Shown here piece by piece: positions 1 to 7,483 of a DNA stretch of 8,602 nt (position 1 is its first letter; each line of letters starts with the position of its first letter). This stretch comes from Candidatus Sulfotelmatobacter sp. (lineage in GTDB: Bacteria; Acidobacteriota; Terriglobia; Terriglobales; Acidobacteriaceae): assembly GCA_030037575.1 (NCBI GenBank), contig JASHRB010000320.1, positions 1 to 8,602 of the forward strand, read 5' to 3'. The notes beneath the pieces are model-generated. The model was not told where the DNA came from and searched no databases. It saw nothing but the letters and a program-made list of their open reading frames with translations. Position numbers and translations under genes: made by a program.

Positions 1-642
1 GGCCAGCCGGGCAGCGACCAGTTTCTGAACGGCTTCGCTGGTGGGCACCAGAACTTTTCCGCCGAGGTGACCGCATTTTTTGGCCGAGGAGAGCTGATCC
101 TCAAAGTGAACGCAGGCAGCGCCGGCTTCAATCATGGCCTTCATGAGCTCGAAAGCGTTTAGGTTGCCGCCGAACCCGGCTTCAGCGTCGGCCACGAGCG
201 GCGGGAACCAATCGATGTCGCATTGACCTTCGGCGTGATGAATTTGATCGGCGCGGGTGAGCGCCTGATTGATACGGCGAATCAGATTCGGCACGCTGTC
301 GACCGGATAGAGACTTTGGTCGGGATACATTTGACCAGCGTCATTGGCATCGGCGGCCACCTGCCAGCCACTGACATAGATCGCTTTCAATCCCGCTTTG
401 ACCTGCTGGACGGCCTGATTGCCGGTTACCGCACCGAGCGCGGCGATGAAGGGTTCGCTTTGGCTGTGCAGCAGATTCCAGAGACCTTCCGCCCCACGAC
501 GCGCCAGGGTGTGTTCTATGGGCAAAGATCCCCGCAGACGTTTAACATCTGTCTGCGTGTACGGGCGTGTGAGGCCGTGCCAGCGCGGGTTGCGTTGCCA
601 GTCGTTGAGTCGTTCGTTTTGCCAGCTTAAATTGGTCGTCAT
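1..642 (-). CDS. aceA: Isocitrate lyase, N-terminal half (3' end beyond window)
   Basis: First enzyme of the glyoxylate shunt, cytoplasmic: cleaves isocitrate to glyoxylate and succinate, which lets cells grow on acetate or fatty acids. The 214 visible codons read cleanly on the minus strand from ATG at 642. Recognisable blocks are GLWNLLHS (about residue 53), the conserved segment [12 protein letters not shown] (about 89-100), [16 protein letters not shown] (substrate/Mg2+ region, about 143-158), HFEDQ, and the active-site motif KKCGHLGGK with the catalytic cysteine at residue 190. In E. coli this cysteine is at 195, so the start is well placed. A Shine-Dalgarno GAGAAGG (654-648) lies 5 nt before the ATG. 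The family is usually about 430 aa, so roughly half is present. It diverges from malate synthase, sharing a 163-bp regulatory region. Family assignment is near certain; only the C-terminal half is unseen. Confidence 0.97.
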   Translation of the reverse strand, partial: MTTNLSWQNERLNDWQRNPRWHGLTRPYTQTDVKRLRGSLPIEHTLARRGAEGLWNLLHSQSEPFIAALGAVTGNQAVQQVKAGLKAIYVSGWQVAADANDAGQMYPDQSLYPVDSVPNLIRRINQALTRADQIHHAEGQCDIDWFPPLVADAEAGFGGNLNAFELMKAMIEAGAACVHFEDQLSSAKKCGHLGGKVLVPTSEAVQKLVAARLA

Positions 643-679
643 GAGTGCCTTCTCGCGGGTCCAGAATTTGTCTCCCTGG

Positions 680-695
680 TGCAGTAGACTCTGCA
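680..695. promoter_or_regulatory. Small dyad over the putative aceA -10 (possible operator)
   Basis: TGCAG-TAGACT-CTGCA is a perfect 5+5 inverted repeat with a 6-nt centre. The putative aceA -10 hexamer (683-688) lies inside it, the position expected of a repressor site. A dyad this short can arise by chance; the operator role is inference. Confidence 0.25.
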
Positions 696-712
696 TTGCT
701 CCGGCCTGACAA
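683..712 (-). promoter_or_regulatory. Candidate sigma70-type promoter of aceA
   Basis: On the minus strand TTGTCA (712-707, five of six bases of the -35 consensus) is followed after 18 nt by TCTACT (688-683, four of six of the -10 consensus). A start about 7 nt downstream would leave a leader of roughly 34 nt before the aceA ATG. The -10 is weak and the match was found by eye, so this is a candidate only. I found no comparable promoter for aceB on the plus strand. Confidence 0.35.
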
Positions 713-805
713 ACCGGCATGTCCACTCGGGCCCAGTAGGACAAAATGGCCTAGCAGGAGGGTTTTGCGCCCGCGACCGACCCGTCCGAGGACTATGATT
801 TTGTT

Positions 806-2383
806 ATGAACCCCACGGCAATCGAGAAAAAACCCGCCAACAACGCCCCGCTCACCGGGATCGAGGCTTCCGTTCTCACTCCGGCGGCCCAGGCATTTCT
901 GTCGAAGTTGGCGACTCGATTCGAGTGGCGGCGACAGGAACTGCTGGCGCGGCGGCGCCGGGTGCAGGGGGAGATCGACCGCGGTAAACTGCCAAATTTT
1001 CTGCCCGAAACCACTGAGATTCGGCGCAGTGAGTGGAAAGTGGCGCCGATTCCGAGAGATCTTCTCGATCGACGGGTTGAGATCACCGCTCCGGTCGATC
1101 GCAAGATGATGATTAACGCGCTCAATTCGGGCGCCAATGTTTACATGGCCGACTTTGAAGACTCGCATACACCGAGCTGGAGCAACAATCTCGAAGGTCA
1201 AGCCAACCTGCGCGATGCGGTACGGGGAACCATCAGGTACGAGAGTCCGGAAGGAAAGAAATATCAACTCGGGCCGACGCCGGCGACCTTGATGGTACGC
1301 CCGCGAGGATGGCATTTGGAGGAAAAGCACTTTCTGGTCGAAGGCAAGCCGATCTCCGGCGCGCTGTTTGATTTTGGGTTGTCCTTTTTTCACAACGCCG
1401 AGGCATTGCTGAGCAAAGGCTCCGGACCATATTTTTATCTGCCCAAACTGGAAAATCACCTGGAAGCGCGGCTATGGAACGATGTGTTCTGTTTTGCCCA
1501 GGACGAACTTGGTATTCCGCGAGGTTCGATTCGCGCCACCGTTCTGATTGAAACGATTCTGGCGGCATTTGAGATGGACGAGATCCTGCACGAATTGCGG
1601 GAGCACTCTTCGGGGCTGAATTGCGGGCGCTGGGATTACATTTTCAGCTGGATCAAGAAATTTCAGGCGCATCCTGCGTTTGTTTTGCCCGACCGCTCGC
1701 TGGTCACCATGGAGACCGGCTTTTTGAGCGCTTATGTCGACTTGCTGGTTAAAATCTGCCACCGGCGTGGAATTCACGCCATGGGCGGAATGGCGGCGCA
1801 GATTCCCATTCGCAACGACGCGGTCGCCAATGAAAAGGCGCTTGCGAAAGTGCGGAACGACAAGCTTCGCGAAGTGCGTGCAGGACACGACGGCACGTGG
1901 GTAGCGCATCCCGGACTGGTGCCCGCAGCCAAGGAAATTTTCGACCAATACATGCCCGAGCCCAATCAGATTGCTTCGCACCCGGCATCGAACGGCCGGG
2001 CCATAACCGCACCAGATCTGATCGAGGTTCCGACGGGCGATAGGACGGAATCGGGATTACGCTGGAACATCGACGTGGGACTGCAGTATTTGCGCTCATG
2101 GCTGGGCGGACTGGGTTGTGTTCCGATTTACCACCTGATGGAAGATGCCGCGACCGCAGAAATTTGCCGCGCCCAGGTGTGGCAATGGGTGCGATTCAAC
2201 GCACAGCTCACCGACGGGCGGCCCGTGACTCAAAGGATGGTAAGAGAGATCATTCAGCAGCGCGCGGCGCAGTTGGGGGATGATGAAAAACTGCGGCAGG
2301 CGGCCAAGATTCTGGAGGATTTGACGACCAGCCAGGAATTTGCAGAATTTCTAACGCTTGCCACTTATGAATTATTGGATTAG
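806..2383 (+). CDS. aceB: Malate synthase A
   Basis: Second glyoxylate-shunt enzyme: condenses glyoxylate with acetyl-CoA to give malate and CoA. At 525 aa it has the normal length of the A-type enzyme. Visible signatures are VYMADFEDSHTPSW (112-125), LMVRPRGWH (162-170, with the likely catalytic Arg165), and the family signature R265-EHSSGLNCGRWDYI-F280. Glu249 and Asp277 are spaced 28 residues apart, like the Mg2+ ligands of characterised malate synthases. HLMEDAATAEI near 443-453 carries the presumed catalytic base Asp447. The start is ATG 806; GAGGA at 788-792 is 13 nt upstream, a long spacing, and an ATG at 795 is out of frame and stops at once. The gene ends in tandem in-frame stops TAG-TAA. 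It diverges from aceA and is followed after 12 nt by the TPR/HTH gene. Confidence 0.97.
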   Translation: MNPTAIEKKPANNAPLTGIEASVLTPAAQAFLSKLATRFEWRRQELLARRRRVQGEIDRGKLPNFLPETTEIRRSEWKVAPIPRDLLDRRVEITAPVDRKMMINALNSGANVYMADFEDSHTPSWSNNLEGQANLRDAVRGTIRYESPEGKKYQLGPTPATLMVRPRGWHLEEKHFLVEGKPISGALFDFGLSFFHNAEALLSKGSGPYFYLPKLENHLEARLWNDVFCFAQDELGIPRGSIRATVLIETILAAFEMDEILHELREHSSGLNCGRWDYIFSWIKKFQAHPAFVLPDRSLVTMETGFLSAYVDLLVKICHRRGIHAMGGMAAQIPIRNDAVANEKALAKVRNDKLREVRAGHDGTWVAHPGLVPAAKEIFDQYMPEPNQIASHPASNGRAITAPDLIEVPTGDRTESGLRWNIDVGLQYLRSWLGGLGCVPIYHLMEDAATAEICRAQVWQWVRFNAQLTDGRPVTQRMVREIIQQRAAQLGDDEKLRQAAKILEDLTTSQEFAEFLTLATYELLD

Positions 2384-2395
2384 TAAGGTCAATTC

Positions 2396-4093
2396 ATGGT
2401 GAGTTCACGCCGAGTGGTTCCCGCCGACCTCGAAGTCGACGCTGACTTCCTCGCGCAGTTAAAGCAGCGCGTGGCCGCGCGCGAAATCGATCTGGGAATG
2501 GGTGTTCTCAGCTCCTGCCGCGACTTGGTCTCCCGCGTCGATCCTGCCCAGGAAAACGCAGCTCGCCTGGTGGTGTATCTCGCGATATGGACGGACATCG
2601 GATTTCCCGCACCCTTGCGAGAGATTCTGACCCGCTTTACCCATGAGCCTCGATCGAAGCTGTCGGTCGCGGATTACATCTGCCTCCGCATGGCTGAAGG
2701 AATGGCGGCGATGTCGGAGGAAGCGATGGAGGCTGCGATCGGCCATTTTGATTTCGTTCTCAGCCTCAGTGACGAGCTTGCCGATCGCTTTCTGCTTGCC
2801 ATCGTGTATTTCTGGAAGGCACGCTGCCTGCGCAGAAGGGGCGAATACGACGAGGCCCTGATCCATACACGAAGAGGGATCGAACTGGCGCTGGGCTTAG
2901 GACATCCGCGCATGGCCGCGGTAATGCAGGTGCTTGAAGGCTGGCTGTTGTTCCAGAAGGGCAATTGGAAAGAAGCGGTGCGGATTTCGCAGGCGGCTGA
3001 AAAGGTGCTCGCTCAAACCGATGACTATGTGACGCTGGGCAACATTCAATCTTTTTACGGGCGCATGGCGCGTCGCGAAGGTCGTTTCGACAAGGCGGTT
3101 GAATTTTTTGAAAATGCAATTCGTCAGTATGAAAAGAGGGATGCCAAACATGCCAACCTGGCGCGATCGCTTGCCAACATGGCGCTGGCCAAGCGCGGAA
3201 TTGCTCTGCAGTTACAAAAACGAATCGACCGCGAAATGCAGCGGCGCCGCAAACATTCGACCAAGAGTCGCGATTCCCGGAATTCGAATTTTAGAGGTCA
3301 AGAAGCACACAATTACGATTCTCGCAATCATGACTATCGCCAACGACTGAGTCGGCTGCGCACGGAGGCTCTCGACCATCTTAAAGTTGCGCAAACCATC
3401 TACCGGCAACGTCCCAGCCACCACGGAGCGGGCACGGCGTCTCTGAACGCTGCCTACATCCATCTTGACGCGGGGGATTTTCAGCGCGCCGACGAAGAAG
3501 CGATGTGCGCGTATGAAATGGCCGAAGAAAAACAAGACTATATTTTGATGGGACGGGCGCGCATTCTGCAGTGCATGATTGAAAACGCCAAAGTGGAGGA
3601 AGAAATCGGCGAAGGTGCCGACCCGGGAACTCACGCGCGACGCGCCTTCGAATTCAGCCAAGAGGCGGTTGAACTGGCCAAACATACCCAACATCGTCTC
3701 CTGCTGGCGAATGCGCAAGTGTGGCAGGGTCTCACGCAGTGCAACTCGTTTTTCGACAATGCGGACGCAGCGCGCGAGTCCTACGATTTGGCGCGGGCCT
3801 CCTGCAGCGGAAACCAGCCCGACCACCATATGTGGCAGGACCTGCAGGCGCTGGGAGCGAAGATTCTTCGCAAGGGAAGTGTGCACCCCCGACTGAAGGC
3901 GTGGTCGCAAGGGGCGGTGGGCGAGAAGACCTTCCGGCAAATCCGCGACGAGTTTGAAGAGATCGTGATTGCGCGGGTCTGGGAGCGCGAGGGCCGAAAG
4001 GTCTCCCGCGCTGCGGCGCGCCTATCAATTTCTCCCAAGAAAGTGCGGCGCATCCTGGCGCGCGTCGGTCGACGAAAACCACGCCAGGGCTAA
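2396..4093 (+). CDS. TPR-repeat protein with C-terminal Fis-type helix-turn-helix
   Basis: A 565-aa protein, probably cytoplasmic: no signal peptide or membrane helix is seen. Helical TPR-like pairs are visible around 135-168, 174-207 and 214-247 (for example FYGRMARREGRFDKAVEFFENA, with the usual G/A-F-A spacing); a fourth lies near 349-380 and more irregular ones near 413-468. A basic, Ser/Asn/His-rich linker with little order (about 275-318) splits the repeat region. The last 45 residues (about 516-560) resemble the Fis/HTH_8 fold: an EEIVIARVWERE helix, then VSRAAARLSISPKKVRRIL as turn plus recognition helix. AAGG at 2385-2388 lies 7 nt before the ATG, which is 12 nt after aceB, so co-transcription is likely. 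I infer a DNA-binding protein whose TPR part senses a partner, possibly a regulator of the glyoxylate genes. There is no AAA+ or receiver domain, so it is not a classical NtrC-type activator. It could instead be an adaptor unrelated to the shunt. Confidence 0.85.
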   Translation: MVSSRRVVPADLEVDADFLAQLKQRVAAREIDLGMGVLSSCRDLVSRVDPAQENAARLVVYLAIWTDIGFPAPLREILTRFTHEPRSKLSVADYICLRMAEGMAAMSEEAMEAAIGHFDFVLSLSDELADRFLLAIVYFWKARCLRRRGEYDEALIHTRRGIELALGLGHPRMAAVMQVLEGWLLFQKGNWKEAVRISQAAEKVLAQTDDYVTLGNIQSFYGRMARREGRFDKAVEFFENAIRQYEKRDAKHANLARSLANMALAKRGIALQLQKRIDREMQRRRKHSTKSRDSRNSNFRGQEAHNYDSRNHDYRQRLSRLRTEALDHLKVAQTIYRQRPSHHGAGTASLNAAYIHLDAGDFQRADEEAMCAYEMAEEKQDYILMGRARILQCMIENAKVEEEIGEGADPGTHARRAFEFSQEAVELAKHTQHRLLLANAQVWQGLTQCNSFFDNADAARESYDLARASCSGNQPDHHMWQDLQALGAKILRKGSVHPRLKAWSQGAVGEKTFRQIRDEFEEIVIARVWEREGRKVSRAAARLSISPKKVRRILARVGRRKPRQG

Positions 4094-4461
4094 GGCCACA
4101 GCTGCCGCGCCGGACCGAATCGTTCCTGCCATGCCGCTTGCACCTCAGGGATCACGCAGTGCTGCGCAGCTCGGGAAAATCGATGCGCGGTCGCAGCGGC
4201 TCTCACGCAGCAGGGAACCAGGATCGTTGCTGGAAAACGGCCGCAGGACTGCGCTCGCTGCTCGATCACACGCCGTCCGGCTGCATCTGACCAAAATGGC
4301 GGGCAGTGCCTCCTGAAATATTTTCGCTCCGCGCAGCCCGGGGACCGGTGGCGGTGGGACAAATCAAACCGGGTTCACGCCTTTTCTGTCAGGCCAGAGC
4401 CGGAATATATCGTGTGCTTTCGGGAAGGAGAGATATAAAATCCTCTAACCGGTACTAAGTC
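4094..4461. other. Gene-free stretch after the TPR gene
   Basis: No reading frame here carries recognisable motifs. A 90-codon minus-strand frame (4362-4090) is rich in Arg, Ala and Cys and looks like out-of-frame GC-rich DNA. A purine-rich AGGAGAG followed by TATAAAA (about 4426-4440) resembles a ribosome site or -10 box, but no start codon or good -35 goes with it. I see no convincing terminator directly after the TPR gene stop. Confidence 0.5.
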
Positions 4462-4485
4462 GCGCAAACTAGTTGCGGTTTGCGC
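4462..4485. terminator. Strong hairpin, possible terminator or processing site
   Basis: GCGCAAAC (4462-4469) and GTTTGCGC (4478-4485) form a perfect 8-bp stem with an 8-nt loop. It lies 29 nt beyond the stop of the minus-strand TIG/IPT frame, as expected of a terminator for that gene, but neither strand has a T-run after the stem, so it is not a canonical intrinsic terminator. It sits between the plus-strand aceB-TPR unit and the minus-strand fragments and could serve either side. Confidence 0.4.
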
Positions 4486-4513
4486 ATGGTGGCTGGCGGC
4501 TTCGCTCGCAGAC

Positions 4514-4903
4514 TTACTGTGTTGTGCCGAAGTTCGCGTTGCTCAAAGTGCCCGTCGTCGTGGTGACCTGGACCGGTCCCGTAGTGGCCCCGGCCGGCAC
4601 AACCGCCGTCAAGTAAGTGTCCAAATCGACCGTAAACGTGGCTGCCACTCCGTTAAAAGTGACCGAGGTCGCCCCGGTAAAACCTTGGCCGAGAATCTGG
4701 ACCTGCGAGCCCACCTTGCCCGCGGAGGTCAGCGTCCTGATAAAGGGGCCGAGACCCGCTTTGCCAGCCTGTAGCACTAAAGCGACCGAACGCGAACGGT
4801 CTTCGAGGTTGGCGTCATATCCGCCAATTGCACTCAATGCTTTTCGTACGCCGCCGACCTGCGCTATTTCAGCTTGACAAACAGCAAGACGAAAATGGCC
4901 CAC
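4514..4903 (-). pseudogene. C-terminal TIG/IPT-domain remnant of a surface protein
   Basis: The 129-codon frame ends at TAA 4516-4514. Residues about 49-125 form a TIG/IPT immunoglobulin-like domain: GLGPF, then SAGKVGSQVQILGQGF, GATSVTFNGVAATF, LTAVVPAGATTGPVQV and a TTTTGTLSNANF tail. This arrangement closely resembles the C-terminus of long GloVer-repeat secreted proteins of Acidobacteriota, where the GLGPF linker follows the beta-propeller-like repeats. Here the propeller repeats are missing. The first 15 or so codons (from GTG 4903) overlap the end of the neighbouring small membrane gene and look like its shadow, and residues about 16-47 are not recognised. There is no signal peptide, although the domain belongs outside the cell, so I call it a 5'-truncated remnant. 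The recognisable part is roughly 4514-4770. It could still be expressed as a small protein. Confidence 0.7.
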
Positions 4904-5034
4904 ACCCCCACTGTGATTGGAAACTGCGCCAAGGAGGCATCCCGCAATGCACCGCCTCTTGGAATTGCATAGGTGAGCACAAACATAGCGACAGCCGTGA
5001 GTATTCCCAGAATCAGCTTACTCTTCCAATTCAT
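4864..5034 (-). CDS. Small two-helix membrane protein, 56 aa
   Basis: Unrecognised family. The protein MNWKSKLILGILTAVAMFVL... has a short basic N-terminus, a hydrophobic helix at about 7-23, a polar loop with PRGGALRDASLAQ at about 25-38, and a second helix at about 39-53 ending in KLK. This predicts two inner-membrane segments. I chose ATG 5034 rather than a longer in-frame start at 5199 because GAGGA (5044-5040) sits 5 nt upstream and the upstream residues look noncoding. The strong ribosome site and clean hydropathy support a real gene among decayed neighbours. It lies just upstream of the TIG/IPT remnant on the same strand. Function is unknown. Confidence 0.7.
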   Translation of the reverse strand: MNWKSKLILGILTAVAMFVLTYAIPRGGALRDASLAQFPITVGVWAIFVLLFVKLK

Positions 5035-5143
5035 ATTGATCCTCGCTTTCGCGCTCGCCGATGTGGTGTGCAGATCATAACGAAACCCGCATCCGGCAAT
5101 CAATATGCTGTGCCCAGGCGAACGTGAACATCCTTGCCGGGCG

Positions 5144-5479
5144 CTACCGGAAACCTCCACTGTCTCGAATCTTGCCTGCTGCCTCCTCCAGAAAATCATC
5201 TACCTGCCGGTGGGGCGGCGGCTGTAATCCGGTCTTGGCGTTAATCCTGTCTGCGATCTGGAGTGCGGTGCTTGGGCGCACGAAATCGTCCAGCTCCCAG
5301 CGCCGATGAAGGTAGGTCTCGATGAGGATGAGTTCATCTGCGGCCACGTGCTCCCGATCAGGGCCAGGACCGCTGGTCCCTGCCGAAGTTCTCCACGACG
5401 GGCGCACTTGCGCAGTCGGTTTTTCGCGGAGGACTGCGGTCCCGGCAACGAAATCCCCTAGCCTGCGGCTCTGACGGTT
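5144..5479 (-). pseudogene. RDD-family membrane protein, C-terminal remnant
   Basis: In the frame ending at TAG 5146-5144, about 111 residues look like real protein. NRQSRRLGDFVAGTAVLRE matches the end of the RDD membrane domain, where the last helix is followed by RLGD-(L/F)-(V/A)AGT-hydrophobic. After it comes an acidic tail with DELILIETYLHRRWELDDFV and VDDFLEEAAGKIRD, typical of the cytosolic extension on many longer RDD proteins. The frame stays open to ATG 5707, but upstream of about 5479 it turns into Arg/Ser/His-rich sequence without membrane helices, so the RDD transmembrane part is gone. RDD proteins are poorly characterised membrane proteins, some linked to ion transport. I call this a headless pseudogene; the break lies at about 5480-5510, next to a plus-strand fragment. 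Confidence 0.7.
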
Positions 5480-5508
5480 GCAGCCTGGCCGAATTGACTT
5501 GCCCGATT

Positions 5509-5649
5509 GTGCGTGTCGGCTTCCTTTTTCACTTCGGTATTGAGTGGTATTGGGCGCTTCTTCTGAACGTTCCGGCGTATGCGCTGATCGGTGTGATCGT
5601 CGAAGGTCTGCGGCAATCGCGATATCGATTGCAAGCGCACGGGCGATAG
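5509..5649 (+). CDS. Short membrane peptide or gene remnant, about 46 aa
   Basis: No ATG opens this frame, so it is easily missed. From GTG 5509 it reads VRVGFLFHFGIEWYW, then ALLLNVPAYALIGVIVEGLR, then QSRYRLQAHGR and TAG (5647-5649). The composition is that of genuine protein: an aromatic start, one hydrophobic helix at about residues 15-33, and a basic cytoplasmic tail, which suggests a single- or double-pass membrane protein. The frame is open further upstream, but that part is antisense to the RDD remnant and looks unreal. I see no clear ribosome site before GTG 5509. It may be a real small gene with a GTG start, or the tail of a gene whose 5' end was lost at the same junction that beheaded the RDD gene. 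Function unknown. Confidence 0.5.
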   Translation: MRVGFLFHFGIEWYWALLLNVPAYALIGVIVEGLRQSRYRLQAHGR

Positions 5650-5875
5650 TTGGCGAAAAATTACAGGGAACTCGCGCATCGCGGCGATCACTCGGATGGC
5701 TCGGCATTTCTCGCGCCGGTCACAGGGCACGACACATGTGTCTGAGCCGTACTCTACGCGCTTGTGACTGTTGGTCTTCGAAAAAGATCGAAAGTTACAG
5801 CGATATTCCGGCTTTTGATATGGCCGTTCTTCTCGAGAGACAACTGGGTAAGCACCAACTCATGGAAACAGTCCA

Positions 5876-7483
5876 TTAACTGGTATATGGCCGATCCGCA
5901 AGGAGGGTCTGATCGATCTGGATAATTGTCTGTAGTCGCCGCAGCAATGCAAGGAGGGCCGCAATGCTGAGGATCCAAACGGCAAATGCCGCGTTTACCG
6001 TCCATCCGGGCGCCGCGCCCACGCGCCGCAGCAGGAAGGGAAGAAAATTCCACGTCGTGAGGTGAACGTAATCCCAGGGATCCTGCGTCATCGTAACGGT
6101 GTTTAGGCCCCAGGCGTCCATTTTTCCCAAGGCAAAGGCCATAATGTTTTTCAACCGCAGCGCGATCACAAACGTGGGATGTCCGAAAGTTTCCATCTGG
6201 AAGATCTCAAGCGGAAGCCAGAATGCCAGCGATGCCATTTGGATGACCAGGCTAGCACAAATCAGAACCATGCCACTCCGGCAGACCAGCTTGCCCATAT
6301 CTTCTCGAAAGCGAAGCAGCAGCGGCACGGAAAGCATCGCCACCAATTCGACGGCAGTTGAAATGTAGCGGTCTCCCCAGGCGTGATCGCCCGCCCAGTA
6401 GGTGTAGCGAGCGTAGAAGCTCATATAACCAATCAACAGGAGAATCGACGTTACCGCGTAAGCGTGTGCCGCGGGACTCATGCGCTTCCATATCAGCCCA
6501 AGAACCACAAGTGTCAGCAACACCAAGGGGTCAAAGAGAAAAATGGATTTCTCCGGCTTGAACAGCGCGCCGAAAAATCCCACGTGAAAGGGCGTGCTCC
6601 AGGGAAAATTGACCGGCAGTTTGGGATCGTTCAGCCGCTGCTCTTTCGCAAAAAGTGGCAGATAGGTTTGGGTCCATGATCCAAAACGATAAAAATTGTA
6701 CGCCCGTTCGATCCCTCCGAAGAAACCGTAAACGGGCAGGGCAACTTTGCAATATTCGACCAGACGACGCCACAGTTCCCTTCCCCTAAGGCGCTCGAAC
6801 CAGAGGACGCTCAGCATGAAGACGCCGGCTGCGAGCAAGTCGAGGCCAGTCGTCAGGCGAGTCAGAAGATTCAGTCCGAGCGCGGCGGACCCGGCATAAA
6901 GCGCGCGCACCCTGCCGGTCTGCAGCCATTCATATTGGTAGGAAAATCCGGTGAAGGTCAGAAGCGTGATGTAGTTGTTCTCCATCATGTTCTGCGTGTA
7001 ATGCAGGTGCGTCGTGCAAAACAGCAGGGCGAGCACGCCCGCAACCGCCTCCTTCACATTGAACCCCAGCTGGCGGAGCAACCGAAAGGCAATCCAGGCG
7101 GTCAGCACATTCACCAGAATGCTGGTGCAATAGGTCACGATGATGCTGCGCACCGCGGGATCGTCTTGGTAGTCAGAAAATATCCGCCAATGCGAGATCC
7201 ACGTCCCCATGACGTCCGCCGGTAGCATGAGCAGCGATTGGCCGATCCCGTACCAGCTGTAGAGACGGCCACCGCGACCGTGCAAGCCAAAATCCGGATA
7301 GTCGTCCGGATACAGCTGCGGCTGTGAAGTCCAAAGCCAGTGGGTGGTCTGCAGGCGATAAGTTGTGTCTATCGTTCCCAGTTCGCCGGACTGCACAGCA
7401 AAAGCAAGCAAGCCCGCCGCCAGGCACAAGAGAAGGAGAGGATCGTTCCGCCATCTCCCCAAGCGTGAGGTCATCGCTGGCAT
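5876..7483 (-). CDS. Polytopic membrane protein, probable GT-C (family 39/ArnT-like) glycosyltransferase
   Basis: About 535 aa with 10-12 hydrophobic helices, the first at residues 15-31 ([15 protein letters not shown]). Right after it, [15 protein letters not shown] holds an acidic residue (Asp39) in the first outer loop, where GT-C enzymes keep a catalytic Asp/Glu. Other notable stretches are [51 protein letters not shown] and [18 protein letters not shown] enzymes move sugar from a polyprenyl-phosphate donor to a lipid or protein on the outer face of the inner membrane; the acceptor here cannot be told. Start choice is uncertain. The frame is open to ATG 7657, with other ATGs at 7579, 7534 and 7474, none with a good ribosome site. 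I chose 7483 because it puts a short basic tail ([10 protein letters not shown]) just before the first helix. The gene stands alone, with pseudogene-like DNA on one side and a hairpin-rich gap on the other. Membrane topology is sure; the enzymatic role is probable. Confidence 0.75.
   Translation of the reverse strand: MPAMTSRLGRWRNDPLLLLCLAAGLLAFAVQSGELGTIDTTYRLQTTHWLWTSQPQLYPDDYPDFGLHGRGGRLYSWYGIGQSLLMLPADVMGTWISHWRIFSDYQDDPAVRSIIVTYCTSILVNVLTAWIAFRLLRQLGFNVKEAVAGVLALLFCTTHLHYTQNMMENNYITLLTFTGFSYQYEWLQTGRVRALYAGSAALGLNLLTRLTTGLDLLAAGVFMLSVLWFERLRGRELWRRLVEYCKVALPVYGFFGGIERAYNFYRFGSWTQTYLPLFAKEQRLNDPKLPVNFPWSTPFHVGFFGALFKPEKSIFLFDPLVLLTLVVLGLIWKRMSPAAHAYAVTSILLLIGYMSFYARYTYWAGDHAWGDRYISTAVELVAMLSVPLLLRFREDMGKLVCRSGMVLICASLVIQMASLAFWLPLEIFQMETFGHPTFVIALRLKNIMAFALGKMDAWGLNTVTMTQDPWDYVHLTTWNFLPFLLRRVGAAPGWTVNAAFAVWILSIAALLALLRRLQTIIQIDQTLLADRPYTS

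Noticed and set aside
223..630. 135-codon plus-strand frame at the left end
   Set aside because: Antisense to isocitrate lyase, whose conserved motifs run through the whole stretch.
795..809. ATG-started mini-frame of four codons overlapping the aceB start (possible leader peptide)
   Set aside because: The only nearby ribosome-site-like sequence is 2 nt from its ATG, too close to work; no attenuator structure is visible.
542..1459. 305-codon minus-strand frame across the aceA start, the intergenic gap and aceB
   Set aside because: It overlaps two certain genes, is rich in Arg/Gly/Pro with no motifs, and is a GC-rich shadow frame.
3212..3940. 242-codon minus-strand frame inside the TPR gene
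   Set aside because: Entirely antisense to a gene with clear TPR pattern and HTH; no domain signal of its own.
4090..4362. 90-codon minus-strand frame after the TPR gene
   Set aside because: Arg/Cys/His-rich, no ribosome site, no recognisable family. The last 20 residues look slightly protein-like, but not enough to call a gene.
4425..4440. GGAAGGAGAG-TATAAAA resembling a ribosome site or promoter
   Set aside because: No start codon follows at working distance and no -35 box lies 16-18 nt upstream of TATAAA.
5544..5879. 111-codon plus-strand frame
   Set aside because: The start overlaps the more protein-like small membrane frame in another phase and the composition is Arg/Ser/Cys-rich; the last 30 residues look plausible, but no family is recognised.
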